Part shown: in pieces, positions 7,868 through 16,714 of the stretch
Numbering within the stretch: position 1 is the stretch's first letter
Layout: each line of letters starts with the position of its first letter
Assembly (NCBI RefSeq): GCF_036174265.1
Contig: NZ_CP108055.1
Coordinates: 9,610,001-9,674,000 of the forward strand
From: Streptomyces sp. NBC_00285
GTDB taxonomy: Bacteria; Actinomycetota; Actinomycetes; Streptomycetales; Streptomycetaceae
Direction: 5' to 3'
Length of the DNA stretch: 64,000 nt
Notes under the pieces: model-generated
The model's database searches: none
What the model was told of the DNA's origin: nothing
Seen by the model: only the letters and a program-made list of their open reading frames with translations
Made by a program: the position numbers and the translations under genes

Positions 7868-9232
7868 ATGACCGACACTGAAGCCGTTCCCCCGCCCGGC
7901 TGCCCGGCTCACGGAGGCCGCGTCCCCCTGTACGGTACCGAATTCGCCGCTAACCCTCAGGCCTACTACGAATATATGCGGCTTTACGGCCCGACTGCCC
8001 CCGTCGAGCTCGCGCCTGGGGTGGAGGCGACCCTCGTCACTGACTACACCGCAGCCCTTCGACTTTTGCAGGACCCCCATTCCTTCCGGAAGGACTCCCG
8101 TCGCTGGCGGGACCTGAACGAGGGCAAGGTCAGTCCTGACAGCCCTGTGCTTCCCCTGCTCGCGTACCGGCCCAACTGCATGTTCAGTGACGGTGCCGAA
8201 CACCTGCGACTTCGTCAGGCAGTAACGGATACTCTGGCGAAGATCAACTCCCGCCGACTCAGCGACAACACGCGCAAAATATCTGACTACTTGATAGCCC
8301 AGTTCTCCGCTCGCGGCTCAGTCGACTTGATGAATGACTATGCCAAGCAGCTGCCGTTGTTCGTGTTCAACGACCTCTTTGGGTGCCCGGCAGAAATTGG
8401 CGACCGCGTCCTGTTCGGGATAACGGGGATATTCGACGGTGTCAAAGCAGAGCAGGCCAACCAGGTACTTGTTGAGGCCGTGACCGAGCTGGTGGCCATC
8501 AAGCGACGGAAGCCCGAAGAGGATGTCACCTCCTGGCTGATGCAGCATCCGAGCCAGCTCAGCGATGAAGAGATGGCGCATCAACTGGTCCTTCTCCTCG
8601 GCGCCGGTGGAGAACCCGAGCGCAACCTTATCGGCAACACGCTGCACCTTCTGTTCACAGATGAGCACTACGCCATGAACGGATTGTTGGACAAAGCCAT
8701 CGAGGACACGCTTTGGGAAGCGCCTCCCATGTCGAACTATGCACCGCACTACGCGGCTTCGGACATGGAGTTCGCCGGGCAGAAGGTACGGGCAGGCGAC
8801 CTGATGCTGGTCAGCTTCGCCGCCGCCAACACCAGCCCTGCACTCGCGACGGCCCGCCAGGCCAGCGGTGACCGGTCTCACCTGGCCTGGAGCGCCGGCC
8901 CGCATGCCTGCCCATCCCAAGAGCCTGCCCGAATCATCGCCCACACGGCCGTCGAGAACCTGCTCAATCGGCTGCCTGACATCAAACTGGCGGTGCCCGA
9001 GGACAGCCTCACCTGGCGCCCTGGCCCGTTCAACCGTGCACTGGCGGCCCTGCCCGCCCGGTTCACCCCCATCCCTTCCGCGCCTGGACCTCGTCCGCCG
9101 ACGGCGTCCGTGCATCCCCGCCCGATGCCCGCCCACACCTCTGTTGCCCCAACTGCCGGCCGCGACGTTGCTTCACTGCAGCCGGAGCAGGGTGGAGTGT
9201 GGAGCTCGTTCCTGAAGTGGTGGAAGAGGTGA
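7868..9232 (+). CDS. cytochrome P450, CYP157/CvnE-like, lacking canonical ExxR
   Basis: This 454-residue P450 has the CvnE-type N-terminus (GCPAHGGRVPLYGTEFAANP, YYEYMRLYG, PVELAPGVEATLV). The I-helix reads LLLGAGGEPERN, with no acid-Thr pair. The haem loop is WSAGPHACPSQEPAR with Cys348. Where other P450s have ExxR the sequence reads EDTLW (279-283). CYP157C1 of S. coelicolor, a conservon P450, is known to have EQSLW there, so this belongs to the same unusual group. A Pro-rich C-terminal tail ends in WSSFLKWWKR. AGGAG lies seven bases before the ATG. It follows cvnC by 147 bp with no cvnD between. It could also serve the prenyl-indole gene downstream, but its family argues for a conservon origin. 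Confidence 0.9.
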   Translation: MTDTEAVPPPGCPAHGGRVPLYGTEFAANPQAYYEYMRLYGPTAPVELAPGVEATLVTDYTAALRLLQDPHSFRKDSRRWRDLNEGKVSPDSPVLPLLAYRPNCMFSDGAEHLRLRQAVTDTLAKINSRRLSDNTRKISDYLIAQFSARGSVDLMNDYAKQLPLFVFNDLFGCPAEIGDRVLFGITGIFDGVKAEQANQVLVEAVTELVAIKRRKPEEDVTSWLMQHPSQLSDEEMAHQLVLLLGAGGEPERNLIGNTLHLLFTDEHYAMNGLLDKAIEDTLWEAPPMSNYAPHYAASDMEFAGQKVRAGDLMLVSFAAANTSPALATARQASGDRSHLAWSAGPHACPSQEPARIIAHTAVENLLNRLPDIKLAVPEDSLTWRPGPFNRALAALPARFTPIPSAPGPRPPTASVHPRPMPAHTSVAPTAGRDVASLQPEQGGVWSSFLKWWKR

Positions 9233-9434
9233 CGTAGGCAACATGGGTCAACTGCTGCCTCTCGCATGAACGTTGAACCACACGGGTAGTCAATCGCGGC
9301 ATTCGTCGGTTTCCAGCCGAAGGAGACGTGGTGCCCCGCCTGTGCCGCCACTCGGCTCAACGTCCATACGCAGTTGCTCCACGGAGGATCACCCAGTTCA
9401 GCTTCCCGATACCAACTGATCGGCCCCGCTCCAT

Positions 9435-9478
9435 CGAGGCCGGGATATGCGCTTTACGAGGCGCGTATCCCGGCCTCG
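9435..9478. terminator. 18-bp stem-loop between P450 and prenyltransferase-tryptophanase
   Basis: Arms 9435-9452 (CGAGGCCGGGATATGCGC) and 9461-9478 pair over 18 positions with a single T/C difference that is a G-U pair in RNA; the loop is eight bases. It lies 203 bp after the P450 stop and 80 bp before the next start, in a 325-bp gap without a gene. There is no U-tract. It could terminate P450 transcription or act as a leader structure for the next gene. Confidence 0.65.
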
Positions 9479-9557
9479 TGCAGGGGAGCACCCACTTGGG
9501 AACTCCCCGCGTGCACGACCGCTCCGGCCTGCCCTCCGCGTCGCGCCGGAGGTCCGG

Positions 9558-12137
9558 GTGAGGGCCCCTGACTTCGATGCCGCAGGCCGGGGGAGGCCCG
9601 CGACACTCGGAGCTCTCGCAGAGAGTCAGCTGCGGCTGCTGGGGGATATCGTCGGCCTGCCGCGCGGCGACACCGAGGCCTACGCGAATGTACTGGTGGA
9701 GTCGCTGGGCAATGCCGCCCAACGGTCACTGGCACTTCCGCCCCCCTCCCGTAGCTTCCTTTCGGACGACCACACGCCGTTCGAGTTCTCGCTTTCCTGC
9801 CAGCCCGGGAAGGTTCCGTCGCTGCGCCTGCTGTTTGAGCCTGGCTGCGCCGCGGACAACCTCTTCGAGAACGGCCGGACAGGCTGGCACGTTCTCCATA
9901 GGCTTGCGCAACGCTGGGGGTTCGGCGTTCAACAACTTGACCTCCTTGAAGACCTGTTCTTGCCACCCTCTCCCCAAGGTTCGCTGGCCCTGTGGTGCGC
10001 ACTGGAGTTGTGTCCTGGTGGTGTGCCCCGGTTGAAGGTGTACTTGAACCCCGCCGCATCTGGGGCACACACAGCTGGTGCGACGGTGCGAGAGGCGCTG
10101 CGCCGCCTCGGCTATGACCAAGGCCTGGCCGCTCTACCTCCGGGCGACGGATACCCGTTCTTCGCCCTTGACCTGGGCAACTGGGACGCGCCCAGAGCCA
10201 AGGTCTATCTCCGCCACGAGAACCTGACAGCCGCAGGCGCCGCCCTTCTTTCGCGCATGCAGGACGGCCCGCCACCAGCAGTTGTAGAGCAATTTTTCCG
10301 GACGGCGGCAGGCTCCCCTGCACCCACACCGGAGCAGTCGGAGTCGCGCGCCGAGCTGTGCCTTGACCAGCTACCCGCACTGACCTGTCACTCCTTCACC
10401 GAGACCACGACTGGCCTCCCCAGCGGCTTCACCCTCCACATACCGATCAGGGCCTATGTACAGCACGACGGAGAAGCACGGACACGGGCTGTCGCCGCAC
10501 TCAACCAGCACGGCATCGACGCCACGCCACTGACACGTGCTCTGTCCGCCGTCACTTCGCGACAACTGGCAGCTGGACCAGGGCTCATCGCCTATCTGGC
10601 CCTTGTCCACGAACATCGCCAAGCACCGCGCGTGACCGCCTACATCTCCGCTGAGGCGTACACCTTCCCTTCGGCCACCCCGCTGCCGCCGTCGCAAGCA
10701 GCGCCCAGCCCGATGACCCTCGCCAGTCAGCACAACCGTTGCGGAGCAACAGACAAAGACAGGAGCACAACCACGGTGGAGCCCTACCGAATCAAGGTCG
10801 TCGAACCTATCCCGATCACAACCCGTGATCAACGCGAGCAGGCCCTGCAACGCGTGCACTACAGCCTCTTCGACTTGCGAGCCGAGGAGGTGACCATCGA
10901 CCTTCTCAGCGACTCGGGAACCGGCGCTCTGTCCGCCGCGCAGCTCGCGGCGGCAATGGAAGGCGACGAGTCCTACGCAGGATCGCGATCCTTCTACAAG
11001 TTCCGCGACACAGTGGCTGAACTGACCGGCTTCCAGCACATCCTGCCGGTCCATCAGGGGCGCGCTGCGGAACGCATCCTGTTCAGCACGCTGCTGTCCC
11101 CCGGCTCGGTCGTCCTGTCCAACACCCACTTCGACACCACGCGAGCCAACGTGGAGCTGGCGGGCTGCGAGGCTCGTAACCTGCCCTGCCCGGAGGCAGC
11201 CGATCTGGACAGCAAGGAGCCATTCAAGGGGAACATCGACCTGGATGCCCTGCAGCGCGAACTCGACGCAACGGGTGGTGCGCCGGTCGCCGCTGTGGTG
11301 ATGACCATCACCAACAACGGAGGCGGGGGGCAGCCGGTCTCGATGCGGAATCTGAAGGACACCGCCAGCCTCTGCCGACGGTACGACGTTCCTCTGATCC
11401 TCGACGCTGCGAGGTTCGCGGAGAACGCCTGGCTCGTCACCCAGCACGAGGAGTCCTACCGCGACCGCACCCCCCGCCAGGTCGCGGAAGAAGCCTTCCG
11501 CCTGGCTGACGGCTGCGTCATGAGCGCGAAGAAGGACGGGATCGTCCACATTGGCGGCTTCGTTGCGCTCAACGACACCGAACTCGCTCAGAAGTGCCAG
11601 AACCTCCTGATCGCGACCGAGGGGTTCCCGACCTATGGGGGCCTGGCCGGTCGTGACCTCGCCATGATTGCTCAGGGGCTGTGGGAGGTGACGGAGCCGG
11701 CCTATCTCGAGGAACGAGCCGACATCGCCCGGTACTTCGCCGATCAGATCCGTGCCGCCGGAGTCGACATTCTCGAACCCCCCGGCCTGCACGCCCTGTA
11801 TCTCAACGCCGGCCGCCTGCTGCCCCACATACCACCGCATCGGTACCCGGGCCACGCCCTGGCCTGCCAGCTCTACCTGGAGGGAGGCATCCGCTCGGCT
11901 GAGCTGGGTTCCCTTTATCTCGGCGAAGAAGACGAGGAGGGCAATCCCATTAAGAGTGCTCCCTACGAACTGGTCAGGCTTGCGTTGCCCCGACGGGTCT
12001 ACACGCGCAGCCACTATGACCACGTCGCCGCGACGCTGCACCGGATCGCGACGAACCCGGAGAGCGTCCAGGGCTTCCGAATAGTGAAGCAGTCCCCAAT
12101 CCTGCGCCACTTCAGCATCGAGCTGGCGCGAGCGTGA
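9558..12137 (+). CDS. DMATS-type indole prenyltransferase fused to tryptophanase
   Basis: One uninterrupted 859-residue frame joins two enzymes. Residues 1-390 look like a bacterial DMATS/ABBA aromatic prenyltransferase (LLFEPGCAADNLFENGRTGW, YLNPAASGAHTAGATVREAL, AKVYLRHENLTAAG). Residues 407-859 are a beta-eliminating lyase of the tryptophanase/tyrosine phenol-lyase family: YRIKVVEPIPITTRDQRE, LLSDSGTGALS, PVHQGRAAERI, DAARFAENAWLV, and SAKKDGIVHIGG with the PLP lysine at 659. The expected chemistry is prenylation of L-tryptophan by DMAPP, then cleavage to prenyl-indole, pyruvate and ammonia. The GTG at 9558 follows GGAGG by five bases. Inside the linker, AGGAG (10761-10765) precedes an in-frame GTG at 10776, which would start a 453-residue free tryptophanase, so both a fusion and a separate lyase may be made. 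Confidence 0.88.
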   Translation: MRAPDFDAAGRGRPATLGALAESQLRLLGDIVGLPRGDTEAYANVLVESLGNAAQRSLALPPPSRSFLSDDHTPFEFSLSCQPGKVPSLRLLFEPGCAADNLFENGRTGWHVLHRLAQRWGFGVQQLDLLEDLFLPPSPQGSLALWCALELCPGGVPRLKVYLNPAASGAHTAGATVREALRRLGYDQGLAALPPGDGYPFFALDLGNWDAPRAKVYLRHENLTAAGAALLSRMQDGPPPAVVEQFFRTAAGSPAPTPEQSESRAELCLDQLPALTCHSFTETTTGLPSGFTLHIPIRAYVQHDGEARTRAVAALNQHGIDATPLTRALSAVTSRQLAAGPGLIAYLALVHEHRQAPRVTAYISAEAYTFPSATPLPPSQAAPSPMTLASQHNRCGATDKDRSTTTVEPYRIKVVEPIPITTRDQREQALQRVHYSLFDLRAEEVTIDLLSDSGTGALSAAQLAAAMEGDESYAGSRSFYKFRDTVAELTGFQHILPVHQGRAAERILFSTLLSPGSVVLSNTHFDTTRANVELAGCEARNLPCPEAADLDSKEPFKGNIDLDALQRELDATGGAPVAAVVMTITNNGGGGQPVSMRNLKDTASLCRRYDVPLILDAARFAENAWLVTQHEESYRDRTPRQVAEEAFRLADGCVMSAKKDGIVHIGGFVALNDTELAQKCQNLLIATEGFPTYGGLAGRDLAMIAQGLWEVTEPAYLEERADIARYFADQIRAAGVDILEPPGLHALYLNAGRLLPHIPPHRYPGHALACQLYLEGGIRSAELGSLYLGEEDEEGNPIKSAPYELVRLALPRRVYTRSHYDHVAATLHRIATNPESVQGFRIVKQSPILRHFSIELARA

Positions 12138-12230
12138 ATGTGGGATCTGTTGCGACCGCCAAGTCTGACCGCGACAGAGTGATGATGGGCCACAGGCCCT
12201 GCCGCGTACCAATCAATCGATGATGACTCA

Positions 12231-12275
12231 GCCCGTGCTGTACCACCGACCGCAGGTCGGCACACCAGCACGGGC
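12231..12275. terminator. bidirectional terminator hairpin between convergent genes
   Basis: GCCCGTGCTG (12231-12240) pairs perfectly with CAGCACGGGC (12266-12275), and an inner perfect stem CCGACC/GGTCGG (12246-12251/12255-12260) has a three-base loop. It lies 94 bp after the fusion gene stop and 97 bp beyond the stop of the convergent lipoprotein gene, so it can serve both. Confidence 0.7.
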
Positions 12276-12371
12276 CGCCGCATCCCAAAGCAGCATGTGC
12301 GAGCGCGCGGCATAGCGGCCGCGACGATCGCGTTCTGCACGGGTACGCAGGCCTGACGCCGAAGCCCCCGG

Positions 12372-13019
12372 TCAGGCGGTGCTCAGAGTGCGCTCGGCGA
12401 GTTGGTACGCCGGGAGCATCTCTTCGTGCTCCTCGGTGTCCAGCCCGCCGAGGTGCACCACCACCGGCCCGTCCGCGGTGACGACGGCGAAGGCGCTCTC
12501 CTCCTTCTTCTCGTCCAGGAGCTCGCCGGCGTACAGGTACTCGACCTCCACACCGTGGAGCTCCCCGGACCGGAACGAGCGGTACCGCGCCTTGTCCGCC
12601 CCGTCCTCGGCCGCCACGAACGCCTCCAGCACGGTCCGTGCGTCGGCGTCGGCGTCGCCGGACGTACCGGTCCACACGCGGAGGAAGCCGATGTTGCCCG
12701 CGGGCTTCGCGTCGATCTCGCAGGCGAGGGAGACCGGACCCTGACGCAGAGGCGCTTCGACGGCCTCCGCCGTCCAGCTCTTCGCGATGTCGAAACGGAC
12801 GGGCAGCTCACACGCGGAACCGGCCGCACCGATCGTGCCGCCCGTGACAGCGGCCTTTCCGTTCTTGCTGTCCTTGCCGGACGTCTCCGCCGTCGCCGAC
12901 GGTCGCCCGGACGCCTTCGTGTCGTCCCCCTCGGAAGCTTCCGAACAGCCTGTCAGCACCCCCGCCAACAACGCCACGTGGGCCATGCCCCGCCATGTGT
13001 TCCCCGCCCCGACCGGCAT
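12372..13019 (-). CDS. secreted lipoprotein of unknown function
   Basis: The 215-residue product starts with a lipoprotein signal (MAHVALLAGVLTGC, lipobox LTGC with Cys at about residue 25), followed by a Ser/Thr/Lys-rich spacer. A compact domain of about 145 residues (from CELPVRFDIAKSWTAEAVE) has two further cysteines (about 69 and 100) that may pair outside the cell. I do not recognise a characterised family; lipoproteins of this layout are common in Streptomyces. GGGAG lies eight bases before the ATG at 13019. It is divergent from the next gene with only about 50 bp between starts. Confidence 0.8.
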   Translation of the reverse strand: MPVGAGNTWRGMAHVALLAGVLTGCSEASEGDDTKASGRPSATAETSGKDSKNGKAAVTGGTIGAAGSACELPVRFDIAKSWTAEAVEAPLRQGPVSLACEIDAKPAGNIGFLRVWTGTSGDADADARTVLEAFVAAEDGADKARYRSFRSGELHGVEVEYLYAGELLDEKKEESAFAVVTADGPVVVHLGGLDTEEHEEMLPAYQLAERTLSTA

Positions 13020-13068
13020 GTCCGCGTCTCCCTGTATCCCGTGGTGGTTCCCGGACGAGTCAGGTTAG

Positions 13069-13890
13069 GTGGCAGGGATAACGAAACGTGCAGCGATGGG
13101 GGAAGCGTTGTTGACCTTCGAGGACTACTGCGACGCGATCGTCGCCCAGACCGAACTGCTCGCCGACCACACCAAGGGCGCGGACCCGACCGCCCCGGTG
13201 CCCACCTGCCCCGGCTGGCACCTCGGCCGGCTGCTGCGGCACGTGGGCGGCGACCATCGCTGGGCTGCGGACATCGTGGAGACCCGGGCCACCGAGCCGA
13301 TCGACGACGGCATGGTCAACGACCCCGCCGGCTACACCTACCTGGACGACTCCGCCGTCGGAGACTGGCTCGTCAAGGGCGCCGGGCAGCTCGCCGGCAT
13401 CCTGCGGGACGCCGGGCCGGACACGCCGGTGTGGACCCCCGCCGACGGGCAGGTGGTCGAGCAGTCGGTGATGTTCTGGGCCCGGCGCATGACGTACGAG
13501 ACCCTGCTGCACCGCGCCGACGCGGCGCTGGCGACCGGGGCACAGTTCGCCGTCGAGGAGCGGCTCGCGGTGGACGCCGTGGAGGAGTGGCTGGAGTTCT
13601 CGACCGTCCCCGAGGCCTACGAACCCGTACCGGACGAGCCGGACCTGCTCGGTCCCGGGCGTGCCCTCCTCTTCGACGCGGGGACGGCGGGGCAGTGGCT
13701 GCTCGACCTCACCGGACAACGGCCGCAATGGCGGCGCGGATCCGGCGAGGCCACGGTGACCGTGCGGGGGCCGGTGACGGACCTGCTTCTGTTCCTCTAC
13801 GCCCGTCCGGCGCCCGGCGTCGGGACGCGCGGCGACTCGGAGCTGCTGGACCTGTGGCTGCGGCGCACCCGGTTCTGGCTTGAGGCGTAG
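13069..13890 (+). CDS. maleylpyruvate isomerase-family (DinB/MDMPI) mycothiol-dependent enzyme
   Basis: The 273-residue protein has the MDMPI/DinB-like N-terminal four-helix domain (FEDYCDAIVAQTELLADHTK, PTCPGWHLGRLLRHVGGDHR, MTYETLLHRADAALATG), which carries the histidines that bind metal in the family. A C-terminal domain follows (about 190-273). Family members use mycothiol as a cofactor or are annotated only by similarity to maleylpyruvate isomerase, so the substrate is unknown. The start is uncertain: GTG 13069 gives the longest form, ATG 13096 is possible, and TTG 13111 has a good GGGGGAAG upstream and begins right at the conserved domain. Confidence 0.82.
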   Translation: MAGITKRAAMGEALLTFEDYCDAIVAQTELLADHTKGADPTAPVPTCPGWHLGRLLRHVGGDHRWAADIVETRATEPIDDGMVNDPAGYTYLDDSAVGDWLVKGAGQLAGILRDAGPDTPVWTPADGQVVEQSVMFWARRMTYETLLHRADAALATGAQFAVEERLAVDAVEEWLEFSTVPEAYEPVPDEPDLLGPGRALLFDAGTAGQWLLDLTGQRPQWRRGSGEATVTVRGPVTDLLLFLYARPAPGVGTRGDSELLDLWLRRTRFWLEA

Positions 13891-14017
13891 GCGCGCGAAG
13901 GGGCCGGTGTGGCCGAAGCCACGTGCTCGGGGAGGCGCGGGGCATGTCGCCCTCCCGGGCCCGCGGGCTACCGTTCGCGCAGTCCCCTCTTCCACCAGCA
14001 GCCCGGGCGGTCCGCCA

Positions 14018-14545
14018 GTGCAAGCAGATCTCTCCCCGGTCATCGCGGCGACCGCGCACTGGCTGACCTGTGCCTACCCGCCCTCAGGCGGAGCGCTGGC
14101 CGCCGCGCTGTGCGAGGTGCAGGCCAGGCAGGCCGTGACGGCCGCCGCGTGGCTGCGCTATCCGACGGCGATGGACGCCGCGCTGCTCGGCATGACGGGC
14201 CCGGGCGGCTCCGCCCGCCTCGACTGGGTCATCGGCGTGGATGGCGCAGCCGACCGGGACATCGGGGAGCAGGCCTGGCGGACCTGGGTGGACGAGGTGG
14301 TGGCCAGCTGGGCGGCCTGTCTGCTCACCGCCCCCGAACTCGCCGAACTGGCGGTGGCCGAAGTGGCCGGGGGCGAGCACACGGCGGGCACACCTGCCGC
14401 GTTCCGCCGCCTGCTCACCCCCGACGCGACCGACCGGCGCGCGGCGGCCCTGCTCCGGCACCCCGACCTGCTCGCGGCCGTGACCGCGTTGCACCGGGAC
14501 GAGCTGCTTGCCCGGCTGGGGTCGGACGAGGCGCTCATCGCGTGA
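14018..14545 (+). CDS. hypothetical protein, 175 aa
   Basis: I do not recognise this protein. It is Ala-rich and mainly helical in appearance, with no signal peptide or membrane segment. It contains VIAATAHWLTCAYPPSGGAL near the N-terminus and a C-terminal repeat-like helix pair (AALLRHPDLLAAVTALHRDE). Codon third positions are strongly GC, which supports coding. The GTG at 14018 is the start nearest the conserved-looking region; an upstream in-frame extension to 13880 is Arg/Pro-rich and overlaps the previous gene. It converges on the hemerythrin gene. Confidence 0.6.
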   Translation: MQADLSPVIAATAHWLTCAYPPSGGALAAALCEVQARQAVTAAAWLRYPTAMDAALLGMTGPGGSARLDWVIGVDGAADRDIGEQAWRTWVDEVVASWAACLLTAPELAELAVAEVAGGEHTAGTPAAFRRLLTPDATDRRAAALLRHPDLLAAVTALHRDELLARLGSDEALIA

Positions 14546-14593
14546 GCGCGCCCGCTGTGCAGGCGCTGGCCCCGTCCGCCGCCGTTCCGTGAC

Positions 14594-15157
14594 TCAGTCG
14601 TGCTTCCCGCGGCCCGAGAGCGCGTCGCGCAGCCGGTCGACCAGTCCCGCCCCGGGGGCCAGCAGCTTGTTCATCGGCGGAGTGTCCGGGGCCGACGGGT
14701 GCGGGCGGGTCGGCGCCGTCTTCTTGGCGCGGCGTACCTTCTCGCCGAGCTCGTCGAGCTCCTTCTCCGAGCACGCGGCACGGAGTTGCGGGAAGAGGGT
14801 CTCCTCCTCCTCGGCGATGTGCGAGCGGACCTCGCTCATCAACTCGCCGATCAGCCGGTCGAACTCGGGATCGTCCGCCGCACAGCCCTCCAGGTCCTTC
14901 ATCAGCTGCTCGGCCTTGGAGTGGTCCTCGATCTCCCGGTCCGCCATGGTGTTCCCGTTGACCAGGTACTCCCGCACCGCCGGGTAGAGATACTCCTCCT
15001 CGGCCACCGAGTGCCGGACGAGCTCCATGGTGGCCTGGTCGGCATACACCTTCCGGCTCTTCGCACCGGGCGCCAGCGCCTCGATCTTCCCGAACAGTTC
15101 CTCGACCTCGTGGTGATCGGTCACCAGCTCGTCGATGACGTTTCCTCCGTGTCCCAT
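14594..15157 (-). CDS. hemerythrin HHE domain protein
   Basis: The 187-residue protein has a hemerythrin-like four-helix bundle (about 8-145). Iron-ligand motifs are in the expected order: DHHEVEELF, HSVAEEEYLYPAV, DHSKAEQLMKDLE and HIAEEEETLFPQL. A Lys/Pro-rich tail follows. Such proteins bind a di-iron centre and act in oxygen, NO or peroxide sensing or iron handling. The ATG at 15157 is chosen because GGAGG lies eight bases upstream; the ATG two codons earlier overlaps that site. It is divergent from the M20 hydrolase gene across about 330 bp. Confidence 0.9.
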   Translation of the reverse strand: MGHGGNVIDELVTDHHEVEELFGKIEALAPGAKSRKVYADQATMELVRHSVAEEEYLYPAVREYLVNGNTMADREIEDHSKAEQLMKDLEGCAADDPEFDRLIGELMSEVRSHIAEEEETLFPQLRAACSEKELDELGEKVRRAKKTAPTRPHPSAPDTPPMNKLLAPGAGLVDRLRDALSGRGKHD

Positions 15158-15484
15158 GGTCATCACCTCCGGCCCCCGAGTGCCCCCGGCCGCACTGCTC
15201 ACTCCTGGTCACAGGCTCGTCAGGAGTTGCGGGGACGGTTGACTGATCAAGGTGTCGCCCCGGCGTATCTGCCGCAGCGTCCGCGGAGGAGAGGCGGAGA
15301 CCAGCTCCAGGCCCAGGGCCCGACGGTCCGGTCCGCTGTCGTCACGCTCTCCTGCCGACGCCCACTGATCGTTTCGCAAGCCCCGTGACCCGGCCCCGTT
15401 GACGACGTTCACCGGGTGTAAGGGGGCCCGCACGATGGAACCCGGACCGGGACAGACGCGTATCCAGCTGCCCAGGAGGCCGAC

Positions 15485-16675
15485 GTGACCGACGCCGTGG
15501 ACGAGGTGCTCGCGCGAGTGCGCGGGGAAGTTGCCGCACGGGCGGATCGGCTGTGGGACATGGCACGCATGCTGCACTCCGACCCGGAGTACGCCTTCGA
15601 GGAGCACCGGGCGGCGGCCCTGCTGTGCGGGGAACTCGAATGGGCCGGGTTCACGGTGCAGCGGGACGTGGCGGGCCTGCCCACCGCCTTCACCGCACGT
15701 TCCGGTACGAGGTCCCGCCCCGCGGTGGCCCTGATGCTGGAGTACGACGCCCTGCCCGGCCTCGGTCACGCCTGCGGCCACAATCTGATCGCCGCGGCGG
15801 GACTCGGCGCCGCCCTCGCTGCGCGGGCCGTGCTCGACCGGGACGCGGGCACCGTGTGGGCCGTCGGCACTCCCGCGGAGGAGGGGGGCGGAGGGAAGGT
15901 CGCCGAGACCGACGCCGGGGTGTTCGACGACGTCGACGCGGCACTGATGTTCCATCCCGGTGTGCACAGCTGGCAGTGGGCTCCGCTGACCGCGCAGGCC
16001 CAGTACCGGGTCGGTTTCCACGGTCGCGCCGCCCACCCGACCGGCAACCCCACCGAAGGCGTCGACGCCCTCGCCGCGCTCCTCCAGCTGTTCAACACCC
16101 TTGCCGTGATCGGGCGTCGGCTGCCCGAGGGCTCGCATGTGCAGGGCATCGTCACGGACGGCGGCAGGGCCACCAACATCGTCCCCGAGTACGCGGAGGG
16201 CCTGTTCGGCCTGCGCGCGGTGACGACAGCCGCGCTGGAGGACCTGGCGGGCGAACTGCTCACCTGCGCCCAGGGGATCGCGCGCGCCACCGGCACGACG
16301 GTCACGGTGGAGCGGGCCACCCCGCGCTATGAGCACTTCCGGGACAGCGTGGTGCTCTCGACCCGGTTCGCCCGGCATCTGGCGGGGACGGGCATCTCGG
16401 TGACACCGCCCGCGCCGGGCGTCTACCTCGGGTCCTCCGACGTCGGCAACGTCAGTGGGCGCGTGCCCGCCATCCACCCGTTCGTCGCCATCATGGACCA
16501 GGACGGCTCCGACCACACACCCGAGTTCGCCGTCGCGGCAGGCTCCGAGCGCGGCCGTCAGGTCATGCTCGCGGCAGCGGAGGCACTGGCCTGCACGGCG
16601 GTGGAGGTCCTGCTGCGCCCGGAGCTGCGGGACGAGGCCTGGGACGGCCACGACCGGGCCGTCGCCCACCGCTGA
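15485..16675 (+). CDS. M20-family amidohydrolase (ACY1L2/AbgB-like)
   Basis: This 396-residue metallohydrolase has EYDALPGLGHACGHN (His and Asp metal ligands), PAEEGGGGK (Glu pair, one catalytic) and HPGVHSWQW. A dimerisation domain begins around RVGFHGRAAHPTGNP, and a late SDHTPEFAVAAG carries another metal-ligand His. The pattern fits the M20D subgroup (peptidase M20 domain-containing protein 2, p-aminobenzoyl-glutamate hydrolase subunit, aminoacylase), which hydrolyses amide bonds of small N-acyl or dipeptide substrates. The GTG start follows AGGAGG by six bases. It converges on the metallophosphoesterase operon 40 bp downstream. Confidence 0.9.
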   Translation: MTDAVDEVLARVRGEVAARADRLWDMARMLHSDPEYAFEEHRAAALLCGELEWAGFTVQRDVAGLPTAFTARSGTRSRPAVALMLEYDALPGLGHACGHNLIAAAGLGAALAARAVLDRDAGTVWAVGTPAEEGGGGKVAETDAGVFDDVDAALMFHPGVHSWQWAPLTAQAQYRVGFHGRAAHPTGNPTEGVDALAALLQLFNTLAVIGRRLPEGSHVQGIVTDGGRATNIVPEYAEGLFGLRAVTTAALEDLAGELLTCAQGIARATGTTVTVERATPRYEHFRDSVVLSTRFARHLAGTGISVTPPAPGVYLGSSDVGNVSGRVPAIHPFVAIMDQDGSDHTPEFAVAAGSERGRQVMLAAAEALACTAVEVLLRPELRDEAWDGHDRAVAHR

Positions 16676-16714
16676 GGCCCTGCCGGCCCGGGTGCCGGTG
16701 GCATCCGTCGAGGG

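Noticed and set aside
7792..9301. A shared 12-mer TCAATCGCGGCA upstream of the P450 and upstream of the fusion gene
   Set aside because: Chance 12-base matches are common in 64 kb, the spacing to the two starts differs (65 and 257 bp), and there is no symmetry.
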